A stretch of 64,000 bases of DNA from Apiospora phragmitis (Eukaryota; Ascomycota; Sordariomycetes; Amphisphaeriales; Apiosporaceae): contig JAQQWL010000001.1 of NCBI GenBank assembly GCA_038363925.1, forward strand, positions 1,612,001 through 1,676,000, in the 5' to 3' direction. Below the pieces are notes generated by a model. The model had not been told where the DNA came from. It worked only from the letters and a program-made list of their open reading frames with translations, and made no database searches. The position numbers and the translations under genes are program-made. The stretch's first letter is position 1, and the number at the start of each line of letters is the position of its first letter. Below, piece after piece: positions 11,328 through 23,360 of this stretch.

Positions 11328-12326
11328 GGCTTATCTCCAAATTTACATTGTAAGGCTAATATCGTGGCTGGAAAGGATGTAGTCTCTATCAACACTTTGG
11401 AGTTTCGTCTCTTCATGAGTGAGGCTGGACATTGAGAGTGACGACATGTAATGCCATGACAGTAATCCAAATTTATTCTAGATTCATGAGAAATGAGGCG
11501 ACCAATAGACGATTAAACTGGTGGTGGTTTATGCACGTCTGGAAGCTGATGTGCATTACACAACGGTGCACTTCTACATACAGAATATCCCTGGTTAATA
11601 CTAGAGCAGAGCCTTATTCTGTAACACAAGTAAGCCACAATGGAGAGCTGACAATGTACAAAAGATCCCTACCTGCCGGCATGGGCGCATCATAGATATC
11701 CAGTAGACGGACTACATGTAAATTCCTTATGAACGCCTCGCGCAAGACAGTCTAGCTAACTGGTAAATTTGACGTTAAGAGTACACAACACCTTTACCAA
11801 CCATCACCACGGGCAACGCCGCCTTCGTCATGTCCATCTGCATCATGGGAAGTTTCGATATTGCGGAGAGGAAAGGGTAATGCCCGAGGCATGCTGAGTT
11901 ATTCTTGGGAAGCTCAGCTTGGAAGCGGTTGCGAGCTTATAGGCTAGCAAAAGAAATAGAAGGCAGTTGGCTTCCTTAGTATCCTTTGGCGTAACGTTTT
12001 ATATGTATCTCTTTTTTTCTATATTTATAGGGGAAAATTGTCTTTGGGGAGTTAACCTTGCGATTAAAAGCAATATAGATACGCATTGAAAAGGGGACCC
12101 AATCGTACCCATAGCCTTGATGTGTGACGAATAAGACAATACGACCGTTTCCGCATCTCATATAATGATATAAACACAACTCATGAGAAAACAGTAGCAA
12201 CTCCCATATTGAACTCCGAGTCTTCCGATAGAGCGCATTGCTTCTCCCAGGACGCTTCTAATGGCCAACAACAGTAAATACTCGCTGTAACCGAACCTCC
12301 ATTTGCAGGAGGTGGGGGGCAGCGCT
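11328..12326. other. Intergenic region
   Basis: About 1 kb between the Clr5 gene (its promoter side) and the 3' end of the Pmp3 gene. It holds only short open frames with no recognisable features. Confidence 0.45.
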
Positions 12327-13034
12327 TTAGTCCTGAGTTTGGATCTTGTTGTCTCCCTTGACAGCCTCCGCATACGAAGGCGGCGCGTTATGGCCGCCCG
12401 CGCTGCTCCCGGCCGCCGCGGATGAAGAGCCCCCCTGAACCGCAGCGCCGCCGCCGCCGCTCTGATTCGTCGCGCCGTAGTTCATCACGTCCTGGTGTTG
12501 CGGCTTGGGCTGGACGCGCTGCGGTTGCCGGTGCTGCTGCTGCTGCCGCTGTCGCTGGGGCCCGCCGTCGCCCTGGACGATAACGTAGGTCACGCGGCCG
12601 CCCTCGCTGTCCTGGGGCACGCGCTGGTACTCGTACGACTCTTCGGGGAACTTGGCGATGATGTACCAGGCGTGTAGCAGACCGGGGATCTGTTCAAGGA
12701 GACAAAGGAGTTAGTAGTGTGGTCTGCGAAGAACCCAATAGATACCGAAGGTAGAGAAAGAATCCGAAGAGCGGAGTGTTAACATACGAAACCAAGCATG
12801 CAGAGCAGGATGTTGATGAGAGAGTCAGCGGAGCAGATTCCGCACTTCACCCAGACTGTAAACGGTCAGTAAACGTTCGCTATATTCTTCGCGCTCTGCT
12901 TGAGCGACGATGTAGAGCCACCCTCGATTCCTAGGCAGCCGAACAATGCGATCGATGGTGGGGGAAGATGACGTACCTGCGAGTGGTGGGAAGAGAATGG
13001 CCAGGACGGCGAGGAAGCAATCAGCAGAACACAT
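12327..13034 (-). CDS. Pmp3/UPF0057 plasma-membrane proteolipid with long C-terminal tail
   Basis: Three exons: 13034-12977, 12855-12788 and 12689-12327, spliced at GTACGT...ACAG and GTATGT...ACAG; product 162 residues. The first ~55 residues are a classic Pmp3 unit with two hydrophobic helices (CFLAVLAILFPPLAVWVKCG, then INILLCMLGFIPGLLHAWYI). Pmp3 proteins are small plasma-membrane proteins that affect membrane potential and cation tolerance. The extra ~105-residue tail is Gln/Gly/Ser-rich and ends with a PPSY motif followed by AEAVKGDNKIQTQD. PPxY motifs bind WW domains of Rsp5/Nedd4-type ubiquitin ligases, so turnover by ubiquitination is plausible but inferred. Confidence 0.88.
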
Positions 13035-13923
13035 GACTGTAAATGTTTCTTCTCTGTTAATGTCCAGAGTCGTAAGTCAAGAAGGCGATGTAGTTTTGGT
13101 CTGAATGTATTTTGGGGGGATGAACATGAGATGAGTCGACGCCGTTGGAGACCTCTTTAACTTTACCCAATACTTTAGGCGAGGCGGGTGGATTGCGTTG
13201 CCTGCGAACATGATGACCTGTGGGGCTCGTGCTATGTTGAGCTAGTGGCGGGGCTGGATCGAGGCTTAGACTGGGGGCCGAACATGAGACTACATCTTCT
13301 AACTCCCTGGGGTAATGCACTATTAGGTAAGCAAGCGGCAGCCGTAGCATACCTTGACATTACATGGAGGGATTCGTCATCGCTTATGAAATTCAACGTT
13401 ATCCCCTTGAACGCTGAATTACTGCCCCCCCTGCAAATTGAACTGTACACCAGCCACAGATCGACAAAGCCGTGCAAACCGAAGCAGGGTCAATTCTACC
13501 CAATCAGACAGCGCACGTTTCACATCAGACGTAAAAAAACGGCGCGGCGATCGTACCAAACTATCCCTGTGCCGTACAGTACGGTCAAACCAGGGGGGGG
13601 GTCAGCAATTCAGCGTTCAAGGGGATATATCTTGTTTAGCATTGCAGGGACACTCGAGAGGCTCGCTGAATCTACCATCGTGATCTGTACTGAGCAAAAA
13701 CAAACTTGGGAATTGCCTGCCCTGGTTAGACCCTTACCTGGTTAGACTGTCAATAGACATGGTTATCTACTTCTCCTCACCGGCGCTGTAAGTGTCCGAG
13801 TCATCTTTCCACATGCAACGACTCCCGTATGACATGGGTTGCTCAACTCCTTCTTGACTCGCAATACGTTCATACTTAGTAAAAGTCATATTCAATGGGC
13901 ATCTACTTTTAAGCCATCTGACC
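13035..13923. other. Intergenic region
   Basis: Pmp3 promoter side and 3' side of the next minus-strand gene. An open frame at 13188-13745 (+) has no domain and an overlapping frame on the other strand, so I do not call it. A G9 run lies near 13592-13600. Confidence 0.4.
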
Positions 13924-15650
13924 CTAACCTTCAGACTCTCTCCTAATGTTTCTCGCTTCCCAGGCCTGGTCCGTTTTGTGATTGACCATTTCACCCCAAA
14001 CAAGGGGCGTACTCTTTTTTCTACGCCCGTGGTACACACACACCCCCGTTCCGCCTGACTGGTGGTTCTTGTTCGCCGGGCACATGGGGCTGTTCGGCAA
14101 GTGCTCGGGCAGCTCGAATTCGAACGTCCGGCTCGCTCGCATGTCCTCCCAGCGGGGCACCGAGATGGGCACTTCCCACCATTCCTTGGAAGACATCGTT
14201 GATCCTCCAGAGTGGTGTCTCATTTCGCCCTTCTGGCTGCCAGATTCCGTAGCTCTGTGGACGGTCGGCGTTCGCGAAGGAGGGGCCGCTTGCTGGTGGC
14301 GCAGAGGCGAGCGCAGATGCTTGTCCGGGGAGGGGTGCTGGCTGATGTCGAAGAAGAAGGACCGCCCTGGGCGTTCGTCGGTGCTTTCGCGGAGAGGAGG
14401 CGTATCAACCCGTGTCGCTTCCTATACGTTCTCGCCTTTGTTAGATGCTCACCATGGTTGGAACATGAGGGGACTGCTCACGCCACCAGGGAATTCCTCG
14501 CAATACTCGCGCGGGGTTTCAACATAGGCCGTTGTCTCTGAGACCGGAGTGCTTAGCGGTGTGTGACCTCTAAGTACTTCTAGTATAGAGCTAGTAGCAC
14601 TTGCATCGGACCCAGTCGAGGCTTTGCGATGCCAAGGACTCTTTCCGAAGAGCTTACGCTGCCACGTTCTACTGTTAGGGCTCTTGCTGCTCTCCTCGCG
14701 GAGTAGCGTTGAGATGCGGGAAAGTGGGCTGGTATGGGTTCCAGGATGTGCTAAGCGCTGTTTGGCACCCTCAATAATGTCCTCAGTATATGCTTCAAGG
14801 TCCTTTGGATCCTTTTCTCTCGCCGACCTCTATCGCAGAAAGTCAGCAAAGAAGCTTGCAGAACGAAGAGAGTAATGGGGATATATCGTAGATTTCGTAC
14901 CTGGCCTGGCTTAGGACGAAGTCCCATCCAAGGTCTCTTTGGTCTGACTAGGGGCAACTTAAAGATCTTGAGGGAAGACATCCGAGGGGACCTGGCCTGA
15001 ACATTGGGCGGTGTAGGCTTCGCGGTTATGGTCTCGCTCTCACTCCCAATGCCACTGAGCGCTAATTGAGGGCTCCCAGAACCCGAGACGGGGCTGAAGG
15101 GAGAAAGCGATTGGGTTGATGAGTGAGCGCCATTTGCTAACGCGGCAGTCTTGGCCCACGGAAATGATGTCGGGCTGGGTTCGTTTTGCTCACGGCTTCC
15201 AAATTCTGGCTGCTGCAGAGATGCAACGTGGGCCTCCTCGGACAGCCAGGGACTTGCGAGGGGGGCCAGGCTTGCAGCTTCAATCGTGGGTTCCAGGACT
15301 TTGGGGCTGCTCTGGAATGTGGAATCGGTTTCCCCTGTTTCCCGGCTCGAGCTGTTCCTGCCTGACTTCTTCCTCCATTTGAAGTTCCTGGTGGTGTGAC
15401 GAGGTATCTCCACACGCTCTCGCTCTGCCCAGTAGCCACCAGGAAACCATACCCATTCGCACCCTTCTTTGGCCGGTCGCGGCGGGTCGACGCCCAAAGA
15501 AGGGGTGGGCGGAATGCTAAATGGCGAACCGAATGATGTCGATAGATCCCTCAAGCTCTGGGTTGCGGGGAATGGTCGTACGGCACCGGGGGTGGGAGGA
15601 TTCGCGATCGAGGTGACAGAGGAAGGCAGTCTACTCATTTGTCCATCCAT
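13924..15650 (-). CDS. Conserved hypothetical protein of filamentous ascomycetes
   Basis: Three exons give 531 residues: 15650-14901, 14829-14482 and 14421-13924. Intron 1 has a GTACG donor and ATAG acceptor. Intron 2 (14481-14422, 60 nt) has a GTGAGC donor, a CTAAC branch site and a TATAG acceptor, and it alone restores the frame. The product is Ser/Pro-rich and apparently disordered, with two folded-looking islands: GCEWVWFPGGYWAERE near residue 65 and, near the C-terminus, PEHLPNSPMCPANKNH followed by GGTGVCVYHGRR. A basic segment (SSLKIFKLPLVRPKRPWM) precedes intron 1. No catalytic motif is visible. The function is unknown. Confidence 0.7.
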
Positions 15651-16333
15651 AGCGGAGATGCTTCGCGTGAGAGTCCGCCGCTATCGGCCTGTCAGCTCAT
15701 CGTCACTCGGAAATGGGCATGCTGTCTTCGGACTGATGCGGCCATTTGATCCCATATTCGTCAGGTCGGTCCGGTTGGAGGCAGCTGGATCGCAGCTAAT
15801 CTGTGCTTGAAGGTTGCGTTATCTGTGTCTTGCATTGATATTTCTTTGATAGGACGGGAACAAAGGCGGCATTGAAATCGTAGGCATCGGGCGATGTAGG
15901 TTTTTGTACAGTATGCAGGCAGGGTGTAAAAGTGTTTGGCGGCAAGTGAAACCAAGGCGTCATTCGCCATTCAGCATGGCAAAGGGCTGCCAGTCATGGT
16001 CTATAGGGCCCTTAGGAGGTAATTATGCAGCGTAGTTGTATATGCTCAAGGGTGGAGGTAGTGAAAACAAGAAAAGGATCTTTCGAGTTGAGTAAAGTGT
16101 ATTCATTTGATGCATTGCAGTCATGCGAACAACTTCAGAGGCAAGAGCGCACAACCAAAGGATGGTGCTTTCCCAGCTGATCAGCATTCAATGCGACACT
16201 CCGGCATAGGAGGGATTGAACACCGTGTAAGTACATCTCTATATACAGCCAAATATGATACATTGACGCTGGAGTATGTTATAAACACCGCAGATGCAAT
16301 GGGATTTATCTTACATAGTGTTCGTTAATCTTG
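15651..16333. other. Intergenic region
   Basis: About 680 bp between the promoter side of the preceding gene and the 3' end of suv3. No supported feature was seen. Confidence 0.45.
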
Positions 16334-18659
16334 TCATGAAGACTTTCGTGGATCCTTAATGACTTCTAGATCTGCGGGATCTTCAAATAGAGGCTCCTGA
16401 TGGCCTTCTTCGACCCAGTCGCCTACGGTCTCATGCTGAGTCTCGTCTTCCCCAGCATCCCCAAGGATTTCGTTCATATCGCGGTTGCGTGACTCGAGAC
16501 GCTTGCGAACCTTTTTCATGATTGCTCGGCGCGCCTCTTGTGAATAGACAGCTTCCCCAAGCTGGGCGTCGATCTTCTCTTCTACCATTGCCTTGATATG
16601 AAAGGCAAGACTTTGGCTGCGGAAGACACCCGAGTACCGATAACTCAACCAAAGGTAAAGCGTGAGACCCTTATGAAGTGCTTCTAAATTGCTGAGGTAA
16701 TTGGCCGGGCCCCCGGGATATGTTTCCTTTTGGTGATCCAGAAGCTCCAGGTTAAGCTCAGGGATGTCTAGCACATGCCCTCCATCCATTGTAGAAACAC
16801 ATCTTGCGAAAGCCTGCAATACTATAGGGCCAGACCTGTCCCTCAGGTTGACAGGGGCATTGAGGAAAACACAGCGATCATAGACCGACATTGGATAGGG
16901 CTGGATCCAATCAGCAATCTCCGCCATTTCCCCCAAGCCGCAAATATGGAAACGAGGTGAGACCCTTGCAATATCACGAAGGCGTACGAGCATGTAGCTG
17001 AAAGAGACGGCTGGAGGAAAGTAAGACGAGAAACGCTCAAGGACAGATGGTGGTAGCTGGAGTCCGGCAGTCTTGAGCGGCTCGGGCTCCCGGTTGAAAG
17101 CATCTTGAACAGCACCTAAATCGGCGTCTTCCAAGGTTGTTACGAGGCCAACTGAACCCTTCGTGGGATTTGGCGGCGCTGCAGGCTCGATGGCAGAGCC
17201 GTCCATTCTATCGGTCTTCATCGCGTGAGAAGCGGTCCTGAACCGCCCTGCCCGGCCACCAATCTGCTTGATTTCTGAAGTGGTCATTGGGCGATACGTG
17301 GTACTGTCACGCTTATGCGTTTGTTCAAAGATCACACGCTTGATCTCAAGGTTCAACCCCATTCCGATGGCGTCGCTCGCCACGAGGTAGTCGTATTCAT
17401 TGTCGGGGTCGTTGAATAAAGCGGCTTGCTGTGCACGTGTTTCCGGCGGCAAGGAACCGTATACTATAGCGCAACGGCGACCTGTCTTCTTTTCAACCAG
17501 CGTCTTGAGAGAGTGGAGTCCAACACGGGAGAAGGAAACGATGGCGTCGCCTTTCTGCAATCTGCTAAGGTCGCCATTGAGACTTTCGCTCATCGTTTGC
17601 AGAGGACTTAGACGTTTGTAGTGGTGGACGACGCAATCATCACCAATGGTGTCACACAGAGATTTGATCAATTCGACGGCACGTTCCTCGCCGCAGAGAT
17701 GGACTTCTTTTGCCTGTACACCAAGGAAAGCCTGGGTCCAGGCCCAGCCTCTCTCGATGTCGCCAATCATTTGAATCTCATCGATGACGGCAACATCGAC
17801 CCTATGATTCAGGGGGCGTCATTTCCACCGTGCAACTGCGGAAATAATTATCCTCATTCTCGGGTATGCGCTGCTCCTCTCCTGTAATCAAGGCACAAGG
17901 CTTGCCTTTGGCGGTGAAGCGTGAGTAAACTTCGTGCGCCAGCAGCCGCAACGGTCCGGCATATATGCCCGTCTTTGCGTTCTCCAGAGCTTTCAGAGCA
18001 TGGTATGTTTTCCCGGAGTTTGTGGGCCCGACGTGTAGATGTATCGTCCTCTTGATAGCTCTCGTGGCAGGGAACCATTCGTATGGGAAACGCATATCGG
18101 CGATTTTTCTGTGAGTAGCCGCGATGTTGCTGGAGAAGCGATTGCGCATCAAGAAATTTTGGAAGGCGTATCTCAACTCCTTAGTGAGCTGTGCAACATC
18201 TCCCTCGATGAAAGCATGGCGGAGGGCATAGAAGAGAGGGTTATCCGTCTTGCTAATGGCATTTTCCCGACTCGCCAAGTCGCAAGATTTCTCGATTAAA
18301 CCCCGGAAGGAAACGATGTTTTGTTTGAGCTCGGATTCTGTGGTAATTTCCAGGGAAACATATTGCTCTTTCTTATATTTCCAACCATCTTGTTCCATGA
18401 GCTCATCGTATTTGCTGGTTGCTAGCCTACGGAAGATGGCGTGCGTCCGACTGTTACCGCGGGATGTGGTCTGCGTTGAGTTTATGATGGTATCCCGTAC
18501 ATTCGTCCCTTTATCCTGGTTGCCATAATACTTGAATATCTTGAAACTCGGCCGGGACGGGACGCGACTCCGTCGGATGGACGTCGAGAAGCCATGGCTG
18601 TAGGCGGCTTGGAGGATACAACTTGACCTAGCCAGACCAACTCTGCGTATTGTGAGCAT
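16334..18659 (-). CDS. suv3: Mitochondrial ATP-dependent RNA helicase Suv3, one frameshift
   Basis: Suv3 is the helicase partner of the mitochondrial RNA degradosome. ATG is at 18659 and stop at 16334; about 774 residues with no intron. The N-terminus (MLTIRRVGLARSS...) is Arg/Ser-rich and amphipathic, as in mitochondrial presequences. The helicase core shows Walker A GPTNSGKTYHAL (residue ~211), a DEIQ box (VIDEIQMIGD), ASDAIGMGLNL and motif VI QIGGRAGRF, the Suv3-type set. A G5 run at 17812-17816 (C5 on the coding strand) has one base too many: the frame breaks exactly between EMTP and LNHRVDVAVIDEIQ, then resumes. Everything after it is intact to the end, so I treat it as one gene with a sequence error. 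It shares a 674-bp intergenic region with the VAMP7-like gene. Confidence 0.92.
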
Positions 18660-19333
18660 GACAAAGGATTGACATGTAAGAAACCATGTTAAGACATAAA
18701 TCGAATGGGGTGTTGTCCAAGAATCGGAGGAGTGTCGAAGTATGGAGTCCCACTTGTGCCACTTCTCGCGTTCATTGACTTTTGGGATTCGCGACCAACG
18801 GCGATGGCAACTCTCGCCAAAATTTTGTTATCGATAACGATAAAGGTACAGAGGGACAGGGATGGATGATCAGCTCCGAGTCTCCAGTGTTCCATACTCC
18901 ATAGCGCCCGTTAGTGGGTGCAGTACCTGCAATCGGTCAATGTTAGTAAACATGTCGTACTGTAACACCAAATTTTAGAGGGCCAGTGCGCTACGTCGTC
19001 ATGCTGCAGGTTGCGACTCGCCGATGGTCAGCAGCCAGTCCGGTCAGCAAGCCAGCCCGTCGCAGACACCCGTCGTCCCCATCATGTATGCGGGCTCCCA
19101 TTGAACAATCCACCAGACGAGACGATCCAATTCCACACCCTTACCTTACCCCGGATTCTTTATACATACATTCAAGTACTACAAGTAACAGACACAGGTC
19201 TACGGTTACCCTATTCCATTCCTGCCAGTACAAGATACGCCTTTGAGCACCCTTTGCACAACACAGCCTAAGACATCATCAATCCAACCTGCCGGGCTTT
19301 GCAACAGAAGGTTTGAGGCACAACATTGTCACG
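18660..19333. promoter_or_regulatory. Divergent intergenic region between suv3 and the VAMP7-like gene
   Basis: 674 bp between two diverging start codons; both promoters must lie here. The segment just before 19334 is CA- and C-rich, like a fungal 5'UTR. No specific factor site is claimed. Confidence 0.45.
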
Positions 19334-20126
19334 ATGGCTTCCTCATCAACCCCCAAAACGCCTCTGCTCTAGTACGTGCGACCACAAGCATCCCATCCCC
19401 ACTGCACTCCTAAAGAGACTTGCAACTAACGGCGCACACTTGTCAAGTTCCTGCATCGCACATACCTCGACCATCCTCTCAGAATGCACCACGTCAGCCT
19501 CTTCGCAGACGTCGTCGCTGGCCTCTCTGATCCTGCCGAAAATCACCCACGACACGCCCCAGAAGCTGACCTACACCCATGGCAACAACCACATCCACTA
19601 CATGTCCGAGGCGCCCTCGGAGCACGCCGGTAACCCCTCGGTGGGCGGCCTCACCTTCCTCGTCATCGCCGACTCGTCGCTCGGCCGCCGCGTGCCCTTC
19701 GGCTACCTATTCGAGATCCGCAAGCGTTTCTTCGAGGAGTTCGACAGCACCAACACCGACTTCGCCGACATGCCCAATTACGGCGCCGCCTCCTTCAACG
19801 GCGAGCTCCGGAAGCTGATGGTCGACTTCGGCACTACGAGCGGCGGCCGCGAGGACGCCATCACCAACGTCCAGCGCGAGATCGACGACGTCCGCGGCAT
19901 CATGACCAAGAACATCGAGGGCCTGCTGGAGCGCGGCGAGAGGATCGATCTCTTGGTCGACAAGACGGATCGCTTGGGCGGCAATGCGCGCGAGTTCCGG
20001 GTGCGCAGCCGCGGCCTGAAGAGGCAGATGTGGTGGAAGAACGTCAAGCTGATGGCGCTCTTGACATTGGTTGTTGTGTTGATCATCGCGGCTATCGTCA
20101 TCGCCGTCAAGAATGCTGCAAACTAA
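19334..20126 (+). CDS. VAMP7-like longin R-SNARE
   Basis: Exon 1 is 19334-19371 and exon 2 19448-20126, with a 76-nt intron (GTACGT donor, CTAAC branch near 19425, AAG acceptor); product 238 residues. The splice gives LLYSCIAH, the typical start of a longin domain. The N-terminal ~120 residues are the longin domain. A SNARE coiled coil follows (DVRGIMTKNIEGLLERGERI, with the central-layer Arg in the GERIDLL segment), then WWKNVKL and a C-terminal transmembrane anchor (LMALLTLVVVLIIAAIVIAV). Such proteins act in fusion with the vacuole or late endosome. The length and longin domain favour VAMP7/Nyv1 type over synaptobrevin. Confidence 0.92.
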
Positions 20127-20603
20127 GGGATCTTTGGATGCCTCGGAAGGTTATGGGTTTCAGGAGCAATAACAATGGATTATTTTACCTCAGTCGTTAC
20201 CAGAGAGCATCGGGTGGTTTCCGGATTTTTCGTATTAGATGGGCTAGGCAAGTGTCAGGTTTTCGATGTATTATTTGATGTACATAGCATACTTATTCCC
20301 CCTTTTCTTCTGAAATTGAGCACTGCAATCGAACCATCGTTACAACAGGACCGAGATATCTCCACGCAACCATGCAAGTGAAGCAAGAAACACCATCTTG
20401 ATATTCAATATCACAACATGTCCATTAACGTAGTATTTCGGCGCGTAGCCTGGCTAGGTAAGTAGTCGAATAGCTGACTCACAACGGAACAAATGACTGG
20501 CGCGACCAAAGACTTCATGAGTGAACTAGTAAATTATACATCTTCCCTATGAGCACCTCATTATCTGCTCGAACTTAGGGTTACTACAGGCAGAGTGCCT
20601 CAA
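20127..20603. other. Intergenic region
   Basis: 3' flank of the VAMP7-like gene; nothing recognisable. Confidence 0.4.
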
Positions 20604-21560
20604 TCATAACCGCGGGCCTGCCGTTCTCTGTACCTCAGGAACAGCATACCCTAAAGCCACCGGGCTTGCATAAGCGACATCGAAGGTGAAGGGCACACGC
20701 CTTAATCTGCCTGAGAAGAAGACGGGATGTACCGAAGAGACGTCGTGTGATACTCCTGCCATCGGTGGCGTCATAGTACTCCGTTGCTGCTGTTGCTGAT
20801 TTGTGAATGGCAATGATGATGATGAAAGGATTGTTGAAGAAGGCATGAGGAATGAGGTGTAAGCGGCAGAGTCCAGCGACTGCATGCCTATATTTTGAGA
20901 CAAAAAGATTGATGGGTCGTAGGCAAGGAGTTCGTAGTCTAGTTACTGCCGAGGACGATGATGATGGCAGTCATAGAGGTGATAGACAAAGAGGCCGGTT
21001 TTGTTTCGTTCTCCAAGCCGGTTTGATAAAAGAGGGCTCGGCTGCTATTTGTACCCTGAAATGCAGAACAGTGATGCCGCGGCAGGCTCTCCTTCCACAG
21101 GCTGATGAAACGAGGATTGCGAGCTGCTCTTCTCACGGGAGCTGCTAATGCTATGAAACTAATGCGTTAGCCGCAATTGGTCTCTGAAGTAGAGTATCTG
21201 ATCCGTGGTGCCTACAAGACGCTGTTCCTGTTCCTGCTGCTGCTGCTCTCCCTGTTTTCTCGCCGACGACTGGTTATTATGGGCCGCTGTATGTTGCTTG
21301 AGACGTTGCAGTTGCTGTCGGAGCCGCAATTGAAGCTCCGCGGTTGCCGTAGATGTTGAGGTATGCAATGGTAGTCCACTCTCTCCGGTATGGTTGTTGC
21401 TGCTGCCGCTGCTGCTACAGCGATCGTTTACACCTAATCCCAGACCCCGCCAGATCTGGCGGCGCTTTTCGTCATCTTCACGTGTCGCCGTTGGCGCCGC
21501 CGTGCGGAGGGCAGGGTGGGCGCTGCCGAACGTTTGGGACACCGAACGCCTGAGCTGCAT
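20604..21560 (-). CDS. Possible spliced gene for a Gln/Ser-rich protein, structure uncertain
   Basis: From ATG 21560 an open frame begins MQLRRSVSQTFGSAHPALRT, continues through DDEKRRQIWRGLGLG and becomes Gln-rich. A very typical 57-nt intron follows (21215-21159: GTAGGC donor, CTAAC branch, TTAG acceptor). It leads in frame to FHSISSSREKSSSQSSFHQP (from 21158), which looks coding. Further downstream, 20890-20604 is another coding-looking frame in a different phase (MQSLDSAAYTSFLMPSS, then poly-Gln), so a second intron or an indel is required and is not resolved. No domain is recognised. It could be a regulator-like disordered protein, or partly chance. Confidence 0.4.
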
Positions 21561-22114
21561 TTTTGACGGGCCCCGAGAAAGGCTCTAAGGAACAGGTTCG
21601 GGAAAAGATTTACGAAATCACAAAGGGGGGACCGTTTGACTGTAGTGCCTGCAATCTATTTTTTACTGTTGAGATTGCGAATCCCGCCCAAGGCAAGCCC
21701 GTCATTACCAGATGCTGGCTGTACTTGCCGAATTTGTTCTGATTTATCCACTTCCCCACAAAGGCTTGTCTTAGGCCTCTCTTAGACAACTCCCAGCCCC
21801 CTTTCGGCACCAGCCGTCTTCTCGGAGGCGTAGGATGGGCGTTAACATCCGAACGGAAACCAGGAGTTTATACTCCTGGACTTTAGGACTCGGGATTTCT
21901 GCCGCGTGCTCGAGAGAAACTCCCAGCTCTTTAATAGACAGTACCCTTTCCCAGCCCTTGGGTGTATATACTGCCCTAGCAATCCATAGTAGCAGCCAAA
22001 GCTGTCTCTATCATCTAACACTAATGTGGCTTGCTCCGTCTAATGTTCAAGGCGAAATCTGGGGACTCCGTTCAACGCATCCAGAACGAAAAATATGCGG
22101 AAACACATCTAGGT
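21561..22114. other. Intergenic region
   Basis: Between the low-complexity gene and the 3' end of the SDR gene; no supported feature. Confidence 0.4.
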
Positions 22115-23360
22115 TCAAGATGCCTTCTTGTTCCTCCTTCTAGATTTCGCCTTCTCGGCCTCTTTGCCCTTCTTGATCGAGCCGACCAAAGCCTCGATAT
22201 CCGTGACCTTCTCGGCGTTTTGCCTCCCTTCTTCCTTCCTCTTCCTGTTTCTTCTTCTGCAGAACTCTCACAGCCGCCATTTCCGCTTCAGTCTTCTCAA
22301 TCAGCTTGTCGGTCGACTCCCACAGCTTCTTGGCAATCGCCTCATCCTTGACGTCCTTCCTTGCGAAGTCGACTTCCATGCATTCCTTGATCAGCTTGCC
22401 ACCGTAGCCACGACCCAGACTGGGCTCCATGGCAGCGTAGAGGATAGCCTGGGCGCCCCTCTCGGAGTCCTTTATGAATAGCCATTGCAGAGGGTAGGTA
22501 GCCAGAAAAATCGCGAGACCCCAGAAGGTTCCTCGCGTGATCCACCGCAGGAAGCCCGGCGACCGGGAAAGACCGGGGTCCACGAAAGTCACTCGCGCAT
22601 TCATGGGCAGTCCATCCGGGCGCTTATAGGCATCCAGGTGCTTCTGGTAGGATTGCCCGAACACCATGAGCGCCAGCTTGCTGCGCGCATACGCTTTGCC
22701 CGGTGTCCACTTCTTCTCATCAAGCTCCTCGCCGAGGAAGGGCGACGAGATGTAGGAGGCGCACGTAGGGAGGATGACGCGGACGTCGCGGTCGATGGGC
22801 TGCGCGCGCACGGCGGGGCTGAGAATGCCGAGCAGGTGGAAGTTGGCGACGTAGTTGACCATCCACGTCTCCTCGAGGCCCAGTTCCGTCTCTTTTCGCT
22901 TGCAGCCCGGGGGCGTCAGTGTCGCGGCGCACAGGATGATCTGGTCCAGACGGCGGGGCGGGGCGTTGTCGACCCATTTCGTGGCGAATTTTCGGACGCT
23001 GTAGAGGTCGGTGAGGTCGACTTGCTCGGCGTAGATCATCTCGTTGCCGGTCTGTTTGCGTAGCTCGCCAATATAGTCGGCCAGGAATGTGTCGGACGGC
23101 GGAAGGCGGGTTAGAAGGACAATCTGGGCTCCTCGTTCGGCCAGTCTTCTCGTCACTGCAGCTCCTATTCCGGATGTTCCGCCCGTAATCATGACGACTT
23201 TTCCGTGCATCTTGCCTTCGATTGGGTTCGTTCTGCCATCGCTATACGTTTTGATCAAGTATATGACCGCCACGACCAGTATAACCGTGGCCAGAAACCA
23301 GGGGTCTGGTAGCCAAGATGGGTAGCCATCGTGAAAGAGATATCCGAGGAGTTCAAGCAT
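22115..23360 (-). CDS. Membrane-anchored short-chain dehydrogenase/reductase
   Basis: ATG is at 23360. An N-terminal membrane segment (residues ~21-38, WFLATVILVVAVIYLI) precedes a Rossmann SDR domain with the nucleotide site TGGTSGIG (59-66) and catalytic YARSK (224-228; Tyr224, Lys228). The substrate is unknown; the closest general type is the retinol-dehydrogenase/WWOX-like SDRs. The C-terminus needs one base removed near 22234-22235. The raw frame ends at 22140 with an atypical Arg/Gly-rich tail, whereas the +1-corrected frame gives EKVTDIEALVGSIKKGKE and a basic end, stopping at 22115. Corrected length is about 414 residues. It is divergent to the G-patch gene across 526 bp. Confidence 0.85.

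Noticed and set aside
13188..13745. 185-codon frame between the Pmp3 gene and the next gene
   Set aside because: No domain or coding-like composition; overlapped by other chance frames; includes homopolymer G9.
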